Assembly (NCBI GenBank): GCA_027076905.1
Contig: JALTGP010000088.1
Coordinates: 1 to 34,239 of the forward strand
Length of the DNA stretch: 34,239 bases
Direction: 5' to 3'
DNA from: Campylobacteraceae bacterium
Lineage (GTDB): Bacteria; Campylobacterota; Campylobacteria; Campylobacterales; Sulfurovaceae
Shown piece by piece: positions 8,798-17,274 of this stretch. The translations under genes and the position numbers were made by a program. How positions within the stretch are numbered: position 1 is the first letter of the stretch; each line of letters starts with the position of its first letter. Below the pieces are notes generated by a model that was not told where the DNA came from, did not search any database, and saw only the letters and a list, made by a program, of their open reading frames with translations.

Positions 8798-8821
8798 AGT
8801 AATCTGTCTATACAGATTACT
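8798..8821 (+). terminator. Hairpin after the lipoprotein gene
   Basis: A perfect 10-bp stem (AGTAATCTGT with ACAGATTACT) around a 4-nt loop begins one base after the stop codon. No T tract follows, so it may be a weak terminator or an mRNA-stabilising hairpin between two related genes. Confidence 0.5.
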
Positions 8822-8867
8822 GTTATTAGAGTAGCTTTAATTTAATTTAAAAAGTAGGAGTAATAAT

Positions 8868-9299
8868 ATGATAAGAATAACCCTTTTGATTTTGATAGGA
8901 TTTAGTAGTCTAAGCTTTGCAGAATTCAGTAAAGAGTATGGTGTGGTAAGTGATAGTATTAGTAAACTAGAGTGGCAAGATGAGTACATGAATAATGATG
9001 GAGAGATAAAACAGCTTACTTGGAGTGAATCTATCAATTATTGTGAAACATTAACTTTAAATGGTGACAGGTGGCGACTTCCCAATATTAAAGAGTTAAC
9101 ATCACTTATTGAGGATACCACCTATAATCCTAGTATTAATAATACTTTCGAGTTTATTAGCTCTGACAACTATTGGAGTTCTACCATAAATGTTAATGGT
9201 AGTAATTATGCGTGGATTGTTTATTTTAGTTCTGGAAGTATACACGTTTATGATAAGAAGCATACTAACTATGTTCGCTGTGTCAGAGGAGGAGAGTAA
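8868..9299 (+). CDS. Small exported DUF1566 (Lcl) domain protein
   Basis: A 143-aa protein with a Sec signal peptide (MIRITLLILIGFSSLSFA, cleavage after the second Ala-containing motif near residue 18) and then only a DUF1566 domain. The matching signature pieces are SKLEWQDE, INYCETLTL, RWRLPNIKELTSLI, NYWSST and YVRCVRGGE. It is paralogous to the C-terminal domain of the preceding lipoprotein, without the linker or anchor, so a tandem duplication is likely. A ribosome site, GTAGGAG, lies upstream. The function of the domain is unknown; it is common in surface and secreted proteins of environmental bacteria. Confidence 0.85.
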   Translation: MIRITLLILIGFSSLSFAEFSKEYGVVSDSISKLEWQDEYMNNDGEIKQLTWSESINYCETLTLNGDRWRLPNIKELTSLIEDTTYNPSINNTFEFISSDNYWSSTINVNGSNYAWIVYFSSGSIHVYDKKHTNYVRCVRGGE

Positions 9300-9339
9300 T
9301 ATGTTAGTAGTATGGGTGAACTACCTCTAGCTAAAGTAT

Positions 9340-9413
9340 ATCTTCAAGAGTTGTTCAATATCTGATAGACATACCCCGTCTAAGAGTTCTGGGTTTTCTT
9401 GAAGATTTTTTGA
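9340..9413 (+). terminator. Long-loop hairpin with T tract
   Basis: ATCTTCAAGA at 9340-9349 pairs perfectly with TCTTGAAGAT at 9397-9406 and T residues follow. Inside the loop a second small hairpin (TAGAC with GTCTA, 9366-9382) is possible. It may terminate the DUF1566 transcript or be a small structured RNA. Confidence 0.35.
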
Positions 9414-9474
9414 TAAAAATAATACCACTTATAAATAATAAATATATTTTTGCTATAATCAGAAAAAAGGTTAT

Positions 9475-9933
9475 ATGATGCAGATTTTGTACTTAACTCT
9501 ATCTCTTTTATTTATAATTGGTTGTTCTACTCATGGTGATAAAAAAATCAAACAGCATAGCATGTATCTGGACAAACAATATTTTGAAAAACTAGATTTT
9601 TCGACTGTTGAATTACAGAGAGTTAAGGTTGATAAAAATTGGTACTATGTTAGAAAAGATGGTAAAGCGATACAAGCTATAAGCAATAAAAATGGGGAGG
9701 CAGATGCTTTTAAAGAGGGTTTGGCACGAACTAGAGTTAATGGTAAGATTGGTTTTTTTAATAAAACTTTAGATATTGTTCTTGAACCCATTTATGATTA
9801 TGCTTTTCCCTTTTATGACGGTGTTGCCGAGATATGTATAGGATGTAAGGAGCATGGAGTAGAAGAGAATAGAATGATAGAGGGTGGGGTATGGAAAAGT
9901 ATTGATAGATCAGGATTAGTAGTAGAAGAGTAA
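9475..9933 (+). CDS. Lipoprotein with WG-type repeats
   Basis: A 152-aa protein with a lipoprotein signal peptide (lipobox FIIGC, Cys about residue 17). The body holds two to three degenerate WG (KWG) beta-repeats: WYYVRKDGKAI, then GKIGFFNKTLDIVLEPIYDY and AFPFYDGVA, the latter two following the classic G-x-W/I-G-F-x(n)-P-x-Y-D pattern. Such repeats form beta-structured modules in surface-exposed proteins of unclear function. Two adjacent ATGs (9475, 9478) are possible starts. It sits between exported DUF1566 and CAP-domain proteins on the same strand, so it probably belongs to the same surface gene set. Confidence 0.75.
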   Translation: MMQILYLTLSLLFIIGCSTHGDKKIKQHSMYLDKQYFEKLDFSTVELQRVKVDKNWYYVRKDGKAIQAISNKNGEADAFKEGLARTRVNGKIGFFNKTLDIVLEPIYDYAFPFYDGVAEICIGCKEHGVEENRMIEGGVWKSIDRSGLVVEE

Positions 9934-9967
9934 TAATATTAAATTAAAAACATAAGGAAATATTTTA

Positions 9968-11035
9968 GTGCAATTAAAACAGATGAATATAGTTATAGTC
10001 GTGATGATAATTTTATCAGGATGTGCAGAGCAAGAGAAAATAGATAAAAAGAGTGAAACTCCTATTACTCAAACAGAAGTTATTAATGTCTCTTATGAAA
10101 ACAGTGAAGTTTCAGAACAACGACTTACACAAGTTCAAAAAGATGTTGTAAATGAGCATAATAAAAAACGTAGAAACCATTTTTTTGATTCAGATATTAA
10201 GTATAGCATTCGATTAGAGAAAGAGGCACAAGTTTATGCCAATATATTGGCAAACAGTGGAAAGTTTGAGCATGACCCTAAAAACTATAAAAATAAATTT
10301 GGTGAAAATTTGTATGCACACAGTCAAAATGAGCTTCCTACTATTTTAGATGCAATTACACCATGGTATAATGACGAAGAACCTTATTATCACTATGATA
10401 ATGGTTCATGTGATGAGGGAACTTTCCCTAATGGACAAGAGATTATGTGTGGACACTATACGCAGGTCATTTGGCAAGAGACTAAAGAGGTAGGATGTGC
10501 TTCTGCTCAGTATCGTCAGGGAAATTTTAAAGGGGGGTATATATATGTTTGTAAATATCAAAAAGCAGGAAATATTGTTGGGTTAAAACCCTATTGTACG
10601 GAGTACACTACTGATGATTTATATACTAAAATAGTTCCCTCTTTTAAAAATATATTACTCTCAAATAGGGCTTTTCCTATTGAATTGGTTATCGAAGATA
10701 GAAAGAGCTGTACACGTCAAGATGTCTATAATTCAGCCATTACTTTTGGTATGAATATGAAAAGTATTGTTATTAAAGATTTTCAAATTTTTAATAATGA
10801 TCAATACCCCAACACCTTGGAGTTTAGCCATCTCACTATAGAGGATAGAGAGCTAAAAATGAGAGGAGTGAATAAAAATATTGCAGATAGTAGTTTACGA
10901 AATAAAGAAATCTATATGAATATAAAGCTCATAGGAGAGAGGAAAGAGTATTATGCTGTAGAGTTGGATTGGAATGGCTATGACGCTAGTAAACCCTCTT
11001 TTTCACGACAGATGAGAGCCAAGCTCTATAAATAA
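9968..11035 (+). CDS. CAP (SCP/PR-1-like) domain lipoprotein
   Basis: A 355-aa exported protein with a lipobox ILSGC (Cys19). Residues about 55-205 are a CAP domain of the eukaryote-like PR-1/SCP type: VVNEHNKKRR at the first helix, KFEHDP with a cavity His, GENLYAH, and both CRISP signatures CGHYTQVIWQETKEVGCA and YVCKYQKAGN. The metal-site His and Glu positions are kept. The remaining 150 residues do not resemble anything I know. The start is a GTG at 9968 with AAGGA upstream; an ATG at 9983 lacks a ribosome site. CAP proteins bind sterols, lipids or peptides in eukaryotes; their bacterial role is mostly open. Confidence 0.85.
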   Translation: MQLKQMNIVIVVMIILSGCAEQEKIDKKSETPITQTEVINVSYENSEVSEQRLTQVQKDVVNEHNKKRRNHFFDSDIKYSIRLEKEAQVYANILANSGKFEHDPKNYKNKFGENLYAHSQNELPTILDAITPWYNDEEPYYHYDNGSCDEGTFPNGQEIMCGHYTQVIWQETKEVGCASAQYRQGNFKGGYIYVCKYQKAGNIVGLKPYCTEYTTDDLYTKIVPSFKNILLSNRAFPIELVIEDRKSCTRQDVYNSAITFGMNMKSIVIKDFQIFNNDQYPNTLEFSHLTIEDRELKMRGVNKNIADSSLRNKEIYMNIKLIGERKEYYAVELDWNGYDASKPSFSRQMRAKLYK

Positions 11036-11157
11036 GAAAAAATAGTATAGAAAAAGCAGATAGGGTAATTGAATTGAAAAGTAAACGCTAATTTTAATCA
11101 CATTTTAGATAAAATCCTTTTGAAAATATTTAGGTAATTGACAGATGATAGGACAAA

Positions 11158-11790
11158 ATGACTTCAGAGATTAAACAATATAAAATGTTAGAGGAGATAG
11201 ATAAAAGTTTTAGACTTTCTGCACGTATTAAACAAGCTTTTTTAGAGGTGAATCGACACCATTTTGTCCCCACAGGTTTTGTACATTTGGCATATGAACT
11301 CGATGCCCTGCCTATACAACAGAAACAGTGGATATCTTCACCTTTAACTGTGGCAAAAATGACACATTATTTAGATATAAATGGAGTAGACTCTGTTTTA
11401 GAGATAGGATGTGGAAGTGGTTATCAAGCTGCTATTTTGTCTAAACTTTGTCGGCGAGTATTTACGATTGAGCGTATTGACCCCCTGCTCAAAGAGGCAA
11501 AAGATCGTTTTCGTGAAGAGAGAATCAATAATATATTTACACGATTTGATGATGGTCAGCGTGGATGGGAAAAGTATGCTCCTTTTGAGCGAATACTTTT
11601 TTCTGCCAGTGCAAAAAAAATTCCAAAAACACTTTTTGACCAACTGGCAGAGGGAGGAATTCTTCTCTCTCCTATGGAAAAGAATGGTTTACAAGTTATT
11701 ACACGGTTCTATAAAAAAGATGGAAAGATAATCTCTCAGATGCTTGAAGCGTGTCTTTTTGTTCCTGTGCTTGATGGAAGAGCTAAGTAA
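11158..11790 (+). CDS. pcm: Protein-L-isoaspartate O-methyltransferase
   Basis: This SAM-dependent enzyme methylates isoaspartyl residues in damaged proteins and starts their repair. The 210-aa protein matches the family length. Recognisable parts are the substrate-binding HHFVP and YELDALPI...QWISSP segment (residues 34-62), the SAM motif I VLEIGCGSGYQAA (about 80-92) and the acidic motif VFTIERI. ATAGGACAAA precedes the ATG. It stands alone and converges on ilvD, with a hairpin overlapping its stop codon between them. Confidence 0.93.
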   Translation: MTSEIKQYKMLEEIDKSFRLSARIKQAFLEVNRHHFVPTGFVHLAYELDALPIQQKQWISSPLTVAKMTHYLDINGVDSVLEIGCGSGYQAAILSKLCRRVFTIERIDPLLKEAKDRFREERINNIFTRFDDGQRGWEKYAPFERILFSASAKKIPKTLFDQLAEGGILLSPMEKNGLQVITRFYKKDGKIISQMLEACLFVPVLDGRAK

Positions 11791-11811
11791 GTAGCTCTTC
11801 TTAATTTTTTT
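11779..11811 (+). terminator. Rho-independent-type terminator of pcm
   Basis: AGAGCTA (11779-11785) pairs with TAGCTCT (11792-11798) around a 6-nt loop that includes part of the pcm stop codon, followed by a T-rich tract. It could also block transcripts coming from convergent ilvD. Confidence 0.6.
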
Positions 11812-11815
11812 CTCT

Positions 11816-13504
11816 CTATTCTGCTTCTAGTACAGCACCTGAACTGGCATTGGTCACTAATGCTCTATACTGCTTTAACCAACGGCTACTAAGTGGTTTA
11901 ACTATAGGTGTAAAGTCTGCTCTTCTTTTAGCAATCTCATCTTCACTAATATTTACTCGTAAAATATACTCATCTACATCAATATGAATCTCATCACCAT
12001 TTTCTAGTAGACCAATCATTCCACCTTCGGCTGCTTCTGGTGAGACATGACCGATACTAGCCCCACGAGTAGCACCAGAGAAACGACCATCGGTAATTAG
12101 TGCTACGCTATCTCCTAAACCCATACCCATAATAAGACTGGTAGGACTTAGCATCTCTTGCATACCAGGCCCACCTTTTGGTCCCTCATAACGGATAACT
12201 ACTACATTTCCTGCTTTTACCTCGTTATTTAAAATTCCTCTAATCGCTTCATCTTGTGAGTTATAACAGACAGCCGTTCCCGTAAAGACACGCTCACCTG
12301 TAATCCCTGCCGTTTTAATAACAGCACCTTGCTCTGCTAAGTTTCCATACAGTATCGCCAGTCCACCAACTTTACTATATGGATTGTCAATAGTATGAAT
12401 AATATTTGTATCAACTATCTTGCTATCAGCAATTCTCTCTTTGAGACTCTCTCCTGTAACGGTAAGGTTATCGAGTAGAATATCTTCTCCACGTTTGTTC
12501 ATCTCATGCATCACAGCCGAGACTCCACCTGCTTTGTCGATATCTTGCATATGTACAGTGGTTAAACTTGGAGAGATTTTAGCAATGTGAGAGACACGTT
12601 TAGAGATTTTATTGATATCTTCAAGATTAAAATTCACATCAGCCTCTATGGCAATGGCTAACATATGTAAAACAGTATTAGAACTTCCACCCATCGCCAT
12701 ATCTACTGCAAACGCATTTCTAACAGCATTCTCATTTAAGATATTTTTGATTTTATATTTTGAAGACTCTTTGTACTCCATAAGTGCAATCTCACAAACA
12801 CGTCTAGCAGCTTTTCTATAAAGCTCCTCACGCTCTTTTGTCAGTGCCAAGATAGTACCATTTCCAGGTAGTGCTATTCCCATTGCCTCCATTAGTGTAT
12901 TCATAGAATTAGCCGTAAACATACCTGAACAGCTTCCCCCACTTGGACAAGCATTACACTCAATATCGGTTAGCTCCTCCTCTGTTATCTCTCCTGCTTC
13001 AAACTGTCCAACAGCCTCAAAAGCAGTTGCTAAATCAATTGGAGTTCCATCTTGCTTATACCCCTTTGCCATTGGCCCACCACTTACAAATACTGTAGGT
13101 ACATTAACACGCAACGCACCCATAATCATTCCTGGAACAATCTTATCACAGTTTGGGATAGCAATCATTGCATCTAATTTATGGGCATTCATGACCGTCT
13201 CAATGGAACTAGCAATTATCTCACGACTCGGAAGAGAAAAGAGCATCCCATCGTGACCCATCGCAATACCATCATCAACACCAATGGTATTAAACTCAAA
13301 TGGTACACATCCTGATTTTTTAATCTCATCTTTTACAATTGAAGAAACTTTATCTAAAAAGAAGTGACCAGGGATAATCTCAATAAAAGAGTTGGCTACT
13401 CCTATAAATGGTTTGTCAAAATCCTCATCTTGAAGACCTGTGGCTCTTAGTAGTGAACGGTGAGGGGCTCTGTTATGCCCTTTTTTAACGATATCGCTTC
13501 TCAT
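11816..13504 (-). CDS. ilvD: Dihydroxy-acid dehydratase
   Basis: IlvD dehydrates 2,3-dihydroxy-isovalerate and -methylvalerate in valine, isoleucine and leucine synthesis, using an Fe-S cluster. The 562-aa protein shows [10 protein letters not shown] (residues 39-47), [15 protein letters not shown] (cluster Cys119 and the Lys121 carboxylate site) and [17 protein letters not shown] with Cys192. The first cluster Cys seen in plant-type [2Fe-2S] enzymes is not at the PGH position, as in E. coli IlvD. The C-terminal domain includes [11 protein letters not shown] and [10 protein letters not shown]. Length fits Campylobacterota enzymes (about 560). It is transcribed alone, away from the tRNA cluster. 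Confidence 0.97.
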   Translation of the reverse strand: MRSDIVKKGHNRAPHRSLLRATGLQDEDFDKPFIGVANSFIEIIPGHFFLDKVSSIVKDEIKKSGCVPFEFNTIGVDDGIAMGHDGMLFSLPSREIIASSIETVMNAHKLDAMIAIPNCDKIVPGMIMGALRVNVPTVFVSGGPMAKGYKQDGTPIDLATAFEAVGQFEAGEITEEELTDIECNACPSGGSCSGMFTANSMNTLMEAMGIALPGNGTILALTKEREELYRKAARRVCEIALMEYKESSKYKIKNILNENAVRNAFAVDMAMGGSSNTVLHMLAIAIEADVNFNLEDINKISKRVSHIAKISPSLTTVHMQDIDKAGGVSAVMHEMNKRGEDILLDNLTVTGESLKERIADSKIVDTNIIHTIDNPYSKVGGLAILYGNLAEQGAVIKTAGITGERVFTGTAVCYNSQDEAIRGILNNEVKAGNVVVIRYEGPKGGPGMQEMLSPTSLIMGMGLGDSVALITDGRFSGATRGASIGHVSPEAAEGGMIGLLENGDEIHIDVDEYILRVNISEDEIAKRRADFTPIVKPLSSRWLKQYRALVTNASSGAVLEAE

Positions 13505-13582
13505 GTTATTCCTTTAATGGTTGTATTTAGAAAAATTTTGAAAATTATATCGAAATACCTTTACAACTAAAAAAAAATTGGC

Positions 13583-13588
13583 TATAAT
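13583..13588 (+). promoter_or_regulatory. -10 element for tRNA-Gly / tRNA cluster
   Basis: TATAAT stands 31 nt upstream of the tRNA-Gly 5' end, with an A/T-rich tract containing TTGGC just before it. It is the best promoter candidate for the tRNA cluster. Confidence 0.55.
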
Positions 13589-13619
13589 CGCACTCCAATT
13601 TAAGATGGAGTCACCGTTT

Positions 13620-13694
<75 letters not shown>

Positions 13695-13749
13695 TACTTC
13701 TTAAATTATGTTATTTAAATTTAACTATATAAGTTTTGGTACTATTTAT

Positions 13750-13836
13750 GCCCGGGTGGTGGAATGGTAGACACAGGGGACTTAAAATCCCCCGGTCATT
13801 GTGACCGTGCCGGTTCGAGTCCGGCTCCGGGTACCA
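13750..13836 (+). tRNA. tRNA-Leu (TAA)
   Basis: A class II tRNA with a long variable arm (CGGTCATTGTGACCG). The acceptor is GCCCGGG with CTCCGGGT, the anticodon loop CTTAAAA gives anticodon TAA, the T arm is CCGGTTCGAGTCCGG, and CCA is encoded. Confidence 0.96.
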
Positions 13837-13920
13837 TTGATAGTTGTCTTCAGTAGACAGCTCGAAATGAGTTGTCATTTTTTTGGGTTTTAATTTGAAG
13901 CTTCTTTCTCTATTTATACT

Positions 13921-13996
13921 GGAGCCATCGCCAAGTTGGTAAGGCCGTAGATTGCAAATCTGCTATTCACCAGTTCGAGTCTGGTTGGCTCCTCCA
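13921..13996 (+). tRNA. tRNA-Cys (GCA)
   Basis: The acceptor GGAGCCA pairs with TGGCTCC, the anticodon loop TTGCAAA gives GCA, the T arm is CCAGTTCGAGTCTGG, and a TCCA end is encoded. Confidence 0.95.
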
Positions 13997-14091
13997 AAAC
14001 ATTATAAAGTTTTTGAAAATTTAAATTTATTTTTATCTTTTTTAGATAGAATTCTATTCCAACTTAAGCATCTTATGTTTAAGCTACATGT

Positions 14092-14179
14092 CGGGAGATG
14101 TCAGAGTGGTCGAATGTGCCGGTCTTGAAAACCGGTGAGGGTAATACCTCCGGGAGTTCGAATCTCCCTCTCCCGGCCA
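14092..14179 (+). tRNA. tRNA-Ser (TGA)
   Basis: A class II tRNA with a long variable arm (GAGGGTAATACCTC). The acceptor CGGGAGA pairs with TCTCCCG, the anticodon loop CTTGAAA gives TGA, the T arm is GGGAGTTCGAATCTCCC, and GCCA is encoded. Confidence 0.95.
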
Positions 14180-14539
14180 TATACCAAAAAAATCACCTTT
14201 TGAAAATATCTACTTTTTACTTTTTTTAACTATCAAAGTATTGTTTTATTTAAGTAAATTTGTTTCTATATATGAATTTTATTGATAAAAAAAGATTTTA
14301 AAAGCTTATATTTCTCTTTCTATGAGGAGTTATACCCCACAGTTATGGGATTTAATCGCTGTTTTAAAAAAGTGTAGAAAAAATCACAAATTTATAAAGT
14401 TTGATTAAAAATTGATAATATCAAGAAAAAATAAGGTTTCTACTGTTATCATGATGATGTAGATTTATCAGATTGATGAGTTTCTTTCGAGTTACATAGG
14501 GGCTTAGCTTTATGGTAAACTAACGATAAAGGAGAAAAT
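14180..14539. other. Gene-free porin upstream region
   Basis: About 360 bp without a credible gene. It holds a 13-bp palindrome TTGATAATATCAA (14412-14424), close to an FNR box but with a 3-nt spacer instead of 4, and ends in the porin ribosome site AAAGGAG. A long leader for the porin mRNA is likely. Confidence 0.4.
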
Positions 14540-15736
14540 GTGAAAATTACAAAATTAAGTTTTGCTGCTATTGTTGCAGTAAGTATGGTGAGTATAGTGA
14601 GTGCAGATGTGACAACTGATATAAGTGGTAATGCTAAATTATATTATGAGACTATAGATGTTGATGGAGCAGAAGCGGGGTTATTTGAACAAGGCACAAA
14701 AGGTATGACTTCTGGTCAAGCTTTAATCTCTGTTGGTTCAAAAGGTAAACTAAGTGATGCAATGGGTTACGGTGTTGAGTACACTGCTATTGATACTTTA
14801 GGTTTAGAGAATAACTTAGTATCAGGTGTTAGAGTTGCTAATGGTGGTTCTGATGCACTTGATACAGTTCATTACGCTTCAAAGGCTTTTATTACTTATC
14901 AAGCTGGAAAAACAACAGCAAAAATTGGTAGACAACACCTAAATACACCACTAGCCTTTACTGAAAAATGGAACATTGCTCCAAACAGCTTTGATGCGGC
15001 TGTATTAATCAACTCAAATATTGAAAATGTAACTCTTATTGGGGCGTATGTTGGTAGAGGAAATGGTAAATTTGGTTCAGTTGTAGCTCCAAGTGGTGAT
15101 TTTAGTACTTATGTAGCTGATGGTGCATATGCAGCAGCAGCTCTTGTTAAACCTATGAAAGATTTAGGAATTAATGCTTGGTATTATAATGTTCAAAAAG
15201 TTGCAGATGCAATGTGGTTAGATGCCAACTATAATGTAGGTGGTGTTAAATTGGGTGCTATATATGCACAAATGATGCCAAAAGCTTCTGGTTCTGATGA
15301 CACTAAAGGATTTGCACTTAAAGCTGGTTCAAAAGTTGGACCTGTAAGTCTATTTGCAGCATACTCTTCAATTGATAAAGATGGTACACTTCCTATCGCC
15401 AATACAGCGACTGGATTTAAGAAAACAAAACTTCCAACAGCAGGTATCTATAATGATGGTGTTATTGTAGCTCACCCAGGTTCAGATACATTTAAAATTA
15501 AAGCAGCTGTTCCAGCAGGTCCAGTTAAATTGATTGGTCAGTTTATCTCAACAACAAATGATATCAATAAAGGTAAAGATGCTGATGAGTTAGATTTAAT
15601 TGTTGCCTCAAAAGTTGCAGGATTAGATGTAAAAGCAATTTACATGAATAGAACTTTTGATACCAGTGCTAAATCAGGTCACTTCAAAAACTCTGACCAC
15701 AGTAATATAAGATTTATTGTTAGTCATAAATTTTAA
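14540..15736 (+). CDS. Outer-membrane porin (Opr-type, Campylobacterota)
   Basis: A 398-aa protein with a Sec signal peptide (MKITKLSFAAIVAVSMVSIVSA) and a body of alternating beta strands rich in Gly, Ala and aromatic residues, ending in HKF, the C-terminal Phe that the BAM machinery recognises. The early segment ISGNAKLYYET and the motif KIGRQHLNTPL resemble the Opr/major outer membrane porins of Sulfurimonas and Arcobacter relatives. The start is GTG at 14540: the ATG two bases earlier runs straight into TGA, while AAAGGAG at 14528-14534 is well placed for the GTG. A strong terminator follows, so it is a single-gene, probably highly expressed unit. Substrate specificity cannot be read from the sequence. 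Confidence 0.85.
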   Translation: MKITKLSFAAIVAVSMVSIVSADVTTDISGNAKLYYETIDVDGAEAGLFEQGTKGMTSGQALISVGSKGKLSDAMGYGVEYTAIDTLGLENNLVSGVRVANGGSDALDTVHYASKAFITYQAGKTTAKIGRQHLNTPLAFTEKWNIAPNSFDAAVLINSNIENVTLIGAYVGRGNGKFGSVVAPSGDFSTYVADGAYAAAALVKPMKDLGINAWYYNVQKVADAMWLDANYNVGGVKLGAIYAQMMPKASGSDDTKGFALKAGSKVGPVSLFAAYSSIDKDGTLPIANTATGFKKTKLPTAGIYNDGVIVAHPGSDTFKIKAAVPAGPVKLIGQFISTTNDINKGKDADELDLIVASKVAGLDVKAIYMNRTFDTSAKSGHFKNSDHSNIRFIVSHKF

Positions 15737-15752
15737 AATAATCTCTTAATTT

Positions 15753-15784
15753 GAGACTTGCAAACTTTTGCAAGTCTCTTTTTT
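15753..15784 (+). terminator. Strong Rho-independent terminator of the porin gene
   Basis: A perfect 12-bp stem, GAGACTTGCAAA with TTTGCAAGTCTC, around a 2-nt nominal loop, followed by six Ts. Confidence 0.93.
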
Positions 15785-15796
15785 AATCTAAAATTT

Positions 15797-16072
15797 CTAA
15801 ATTCCACATTTTCCACTACTACAAGAGCCTTGACTATCAATATGAAATGTTGAGACATACTTGCACTTATTACACTCAAATGTCATCATCTTAGGTCCTG
15901 AACAACCTGTGCTTCGTTGGTCTATTAGTTCCATACTATCTTTATGACACTTGGGACAAACTCCCTTTTGAATGGCTCTTAGTTGCTCTGATTTATCTCT
16001 CATAAAGTAGATATAGCTAACAACTAAGCCTACTATAATAATTAATAAAAAAAATAGTAGATAAAAATTCAT
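15797..16072 (-). CDS. Small membrane-anchored zinc-ribbon-like protein
   Basis: A 91-aa protein with one N-terminal transmembrane helix (residues about 3-24) and a cytoplasmic or periplasmic tail with two Cys pairs, CPKC and CNKC, spaced like a zinc ribbon. The C-terminus is Cys/Ser/Gly-rich (GSCSSGKCG). I place the start at the ATG at 16072, with AGGAG 8 nt upstream; a GTG at 16078 is too close to that site. It ends just after the porin terminator. The function is unknown; redox or metal sensing are possibilities only. Confidence 0.7.
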   Translation of the reverse strand: MNFYLLFFLLIIIVGLVVSYIYFMRDKSEQLRAIQKGVCPKCHKDSMELIDQRSTGCSGPKMMTFECNKCKYVSTFHIDSQGSCSSGKCGI

Positions 16073-16225
16073 ATACACTTCTCCTATAATTTTTTTGGAT
16101 TTTCACTGTATTGTATCATATAGAATAGAAAAGATGAACTCTTTTATAGAAATATTGCTCTATTTCACACTTGCTACTAACTCTTATATTAAAATCAGAT
16201 ATAAAAAAATACAAAGGCTTAAAAA

Positions 16226-16333
16226 ATGAAAACTCTTACAACACTAGCGGTATTAATGTTACTTCAATCATCTTCAAAATCAGCGGCAAAATTGCGTTTG
16301 GCACTTCAACGAAATATGATTCGTCACTTTTAG
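16226..16333 (+). CDS. Possible small peptide or signal-peptide remnant (35 aa)
   Basis: An ATG after AAAGGCTT opens a 35-codon frame whose first 16 residues (MKTLTTLAVLMLLQSS) resemble a signal peptide, followed by a basic tail and a stop. It could be the decayed 5' end of an exported protein or a small secreted peptide. Support is thin. Confidence 0.2.
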   Translation: MKTLTTLAVLMLLQSSSKSAAKLRLALQRNMIRHF

Positions 16334-16392
16334 GAATAGTAAAAATAGAAGAAAAAATATTTATTAAAGTTAATTTATGTTAATATAATTTT

Positions 16393-16983
16393 ATGGGTTT
16401 AAATGTAAAGTTAATTAAAACAAAACTAACACCAGACTTAATTAAAACAGAGGGTCTTACTGTGGTTATCATCTCTATTCTGATGATAGCCATTTATCTT
16501 ATTGCCTCTTCACCTCTCTCTTCAAATTCAAAACAGAATGAAATTTCTATTGATAAGCGGTACTTTAGTAATGGAACAGTGAAAATTTCTACCACTAAAC
16601 GTAATGGTCTAAAGTATGGTGTGGAAAATGAATATTATCCCAATGCTTCTCTTGAGTGGCATAGTAACTATAAAAATGGTTTAAAAGATGGGATACAAGA
16701 GTGGTTTAATACCAAAGGTATCCTAGAGTGGGAGTGTAACTATAAGGAGGATAAAAAAAATGGTATGGAAAAAATCTATTATGTGAATGGGGCATTAAGA
16801 CGAGAGACAGAGTATAAGATGGGGCATAAGCATGGTTGGGAGAGGGTTTATTTTAAAACGGGAGAGATGCAACTTGAGATAAAATATTACAATAATATGT
16901 ATCATGGACCCTATATTAAATATAATAAAAAAGGTAAAATTTTAATAAAACATAGCTATTTAAATAATAAAATAGTGAAATGA
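16393..16983 (+). CDS. Membrane-anchored MORN-repeat protein
   Basis: A 196-aa protein with one N-terminal membrane helix (about residues 21-41, VVIISILMIAIYLIASS) and then a series of MORN_2-type repeats of about 22 residues: GVENEYYPNASLEWHSNYKN, GIQEWFNTKGILEWECNYKE, GMEKIYYVNGALRRETEYKM, GWERVYFKTGEMQLEIKYYN and GPYIKYNKKGKILIKHSYLN. Proteins of this shape are often labelled YwqK-family antitoxins, but no toxin partner is visible here, so that label should not be taken as function. No clear ribosome site precedes the ATG. It borders the left edge of the replicon-derived array. Confidence 0.75.
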   Translation: MGLNVKLIKTKLTPDLIKTEGLTVVIISILMIAIYLIASSPLSSNSKQNEISIDKRYFSNGTVKISTTKRNGLKYGVENEYYPNASLEWHSNYKNGLKDGIQEWFNTKGILEWECNYKEDKKNGMEKIYYVNGALRRETEYKMGHKHGWERVYFKTGEMQLEIKYYNNMYHGPYIKYNKKGKILIKHSYLNNKIVK

Positions 16984-17161
16984 TATTTTTAACTCTTGAC
17001 TTATCCTCTTTTATTTTAGTGACCAAAAATATATTTAAAAGTCTTAGTGAAACTATAAGTCGTTTAATTATTTATTTGGTCGTTAAAAGATTGATTTTTA
17101 TTGCAAATATTTAGCCTAACAAAACCCTCTTGAAATAACTATATTTAGGACTTTAAAAAAG

Positions 17162-17170
17162 TTATTCACA
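17162..17170 (+). promoter_or_regulatory. DnaA box (origin copy 1)
   Basis: TTATTCACA is an exact consensus DnaA box, followed by the AT-rich ATAACTATCTTTATAATAATAG tract conserved in all origin copies. Confidence 0.65.
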
Positions 17171-17261
17171 TCCCTATAACTATCTTTATAATAATAGAAA
17201 GGAACAACAATAAAAAATAGGATGATTTTTACTTTATGCTATACAACCTAAGTCCCATATG

Positions 17262-17267
17262 CTATAA
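17262..17267 (+). promoter_or_regulatory. -10 element placing +1 at the nuc1 start codon
   Basis: TATAAT ends 8 nt before the ATG at 17275, so normal spacing puts transcription start at or next to the A of ATG. No ribosome site is possible in between; a leaderless mRNA is predicted. Confidence 0.6.
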
Positions 17268-17274
17268 TCAAACC

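Larger units (their letters stand above)
17004..17274 (+). other. Truncated iteron-type origin region upstream of nuc1
   Basis: Aligned with the two complete copies, this is a shortened origin. It keeps the rep-proximal end (TTTAGTGACC at 17015-17024), a degenerate CTTAGTGAA, the inverted iteron TTGGTCGTTAAAAG (17076-17089), the DnaA box and AT-rich repeats, but lacks the middle iterons. No rep gene lies upstream: homology stops at about 17004. This is the left boundary of the array. The nuc1 promoter is at its right end. Confidence 0.65.

Noticed and set aside
14412-14424. FNR box upstream of the porin (TTGATAATATCAA)
   Set aside because: The spacer is 3 nt instead of 4, so half-sites are out of register; kept only as a palindrome note.
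16171-16383. 70-residue frame before the MORN protein
   Set aside because: It has no ribosome site and no recognisable sequence; the 35-codon frame inside it at 16226 is slightly more credible.
16393-16983. YwqK-type antitoxin of a toxin-antitoxin pair
   Set aside because: Only MORN repeats support it, there is a membrane anchor, and no toxin gene lies beside it.
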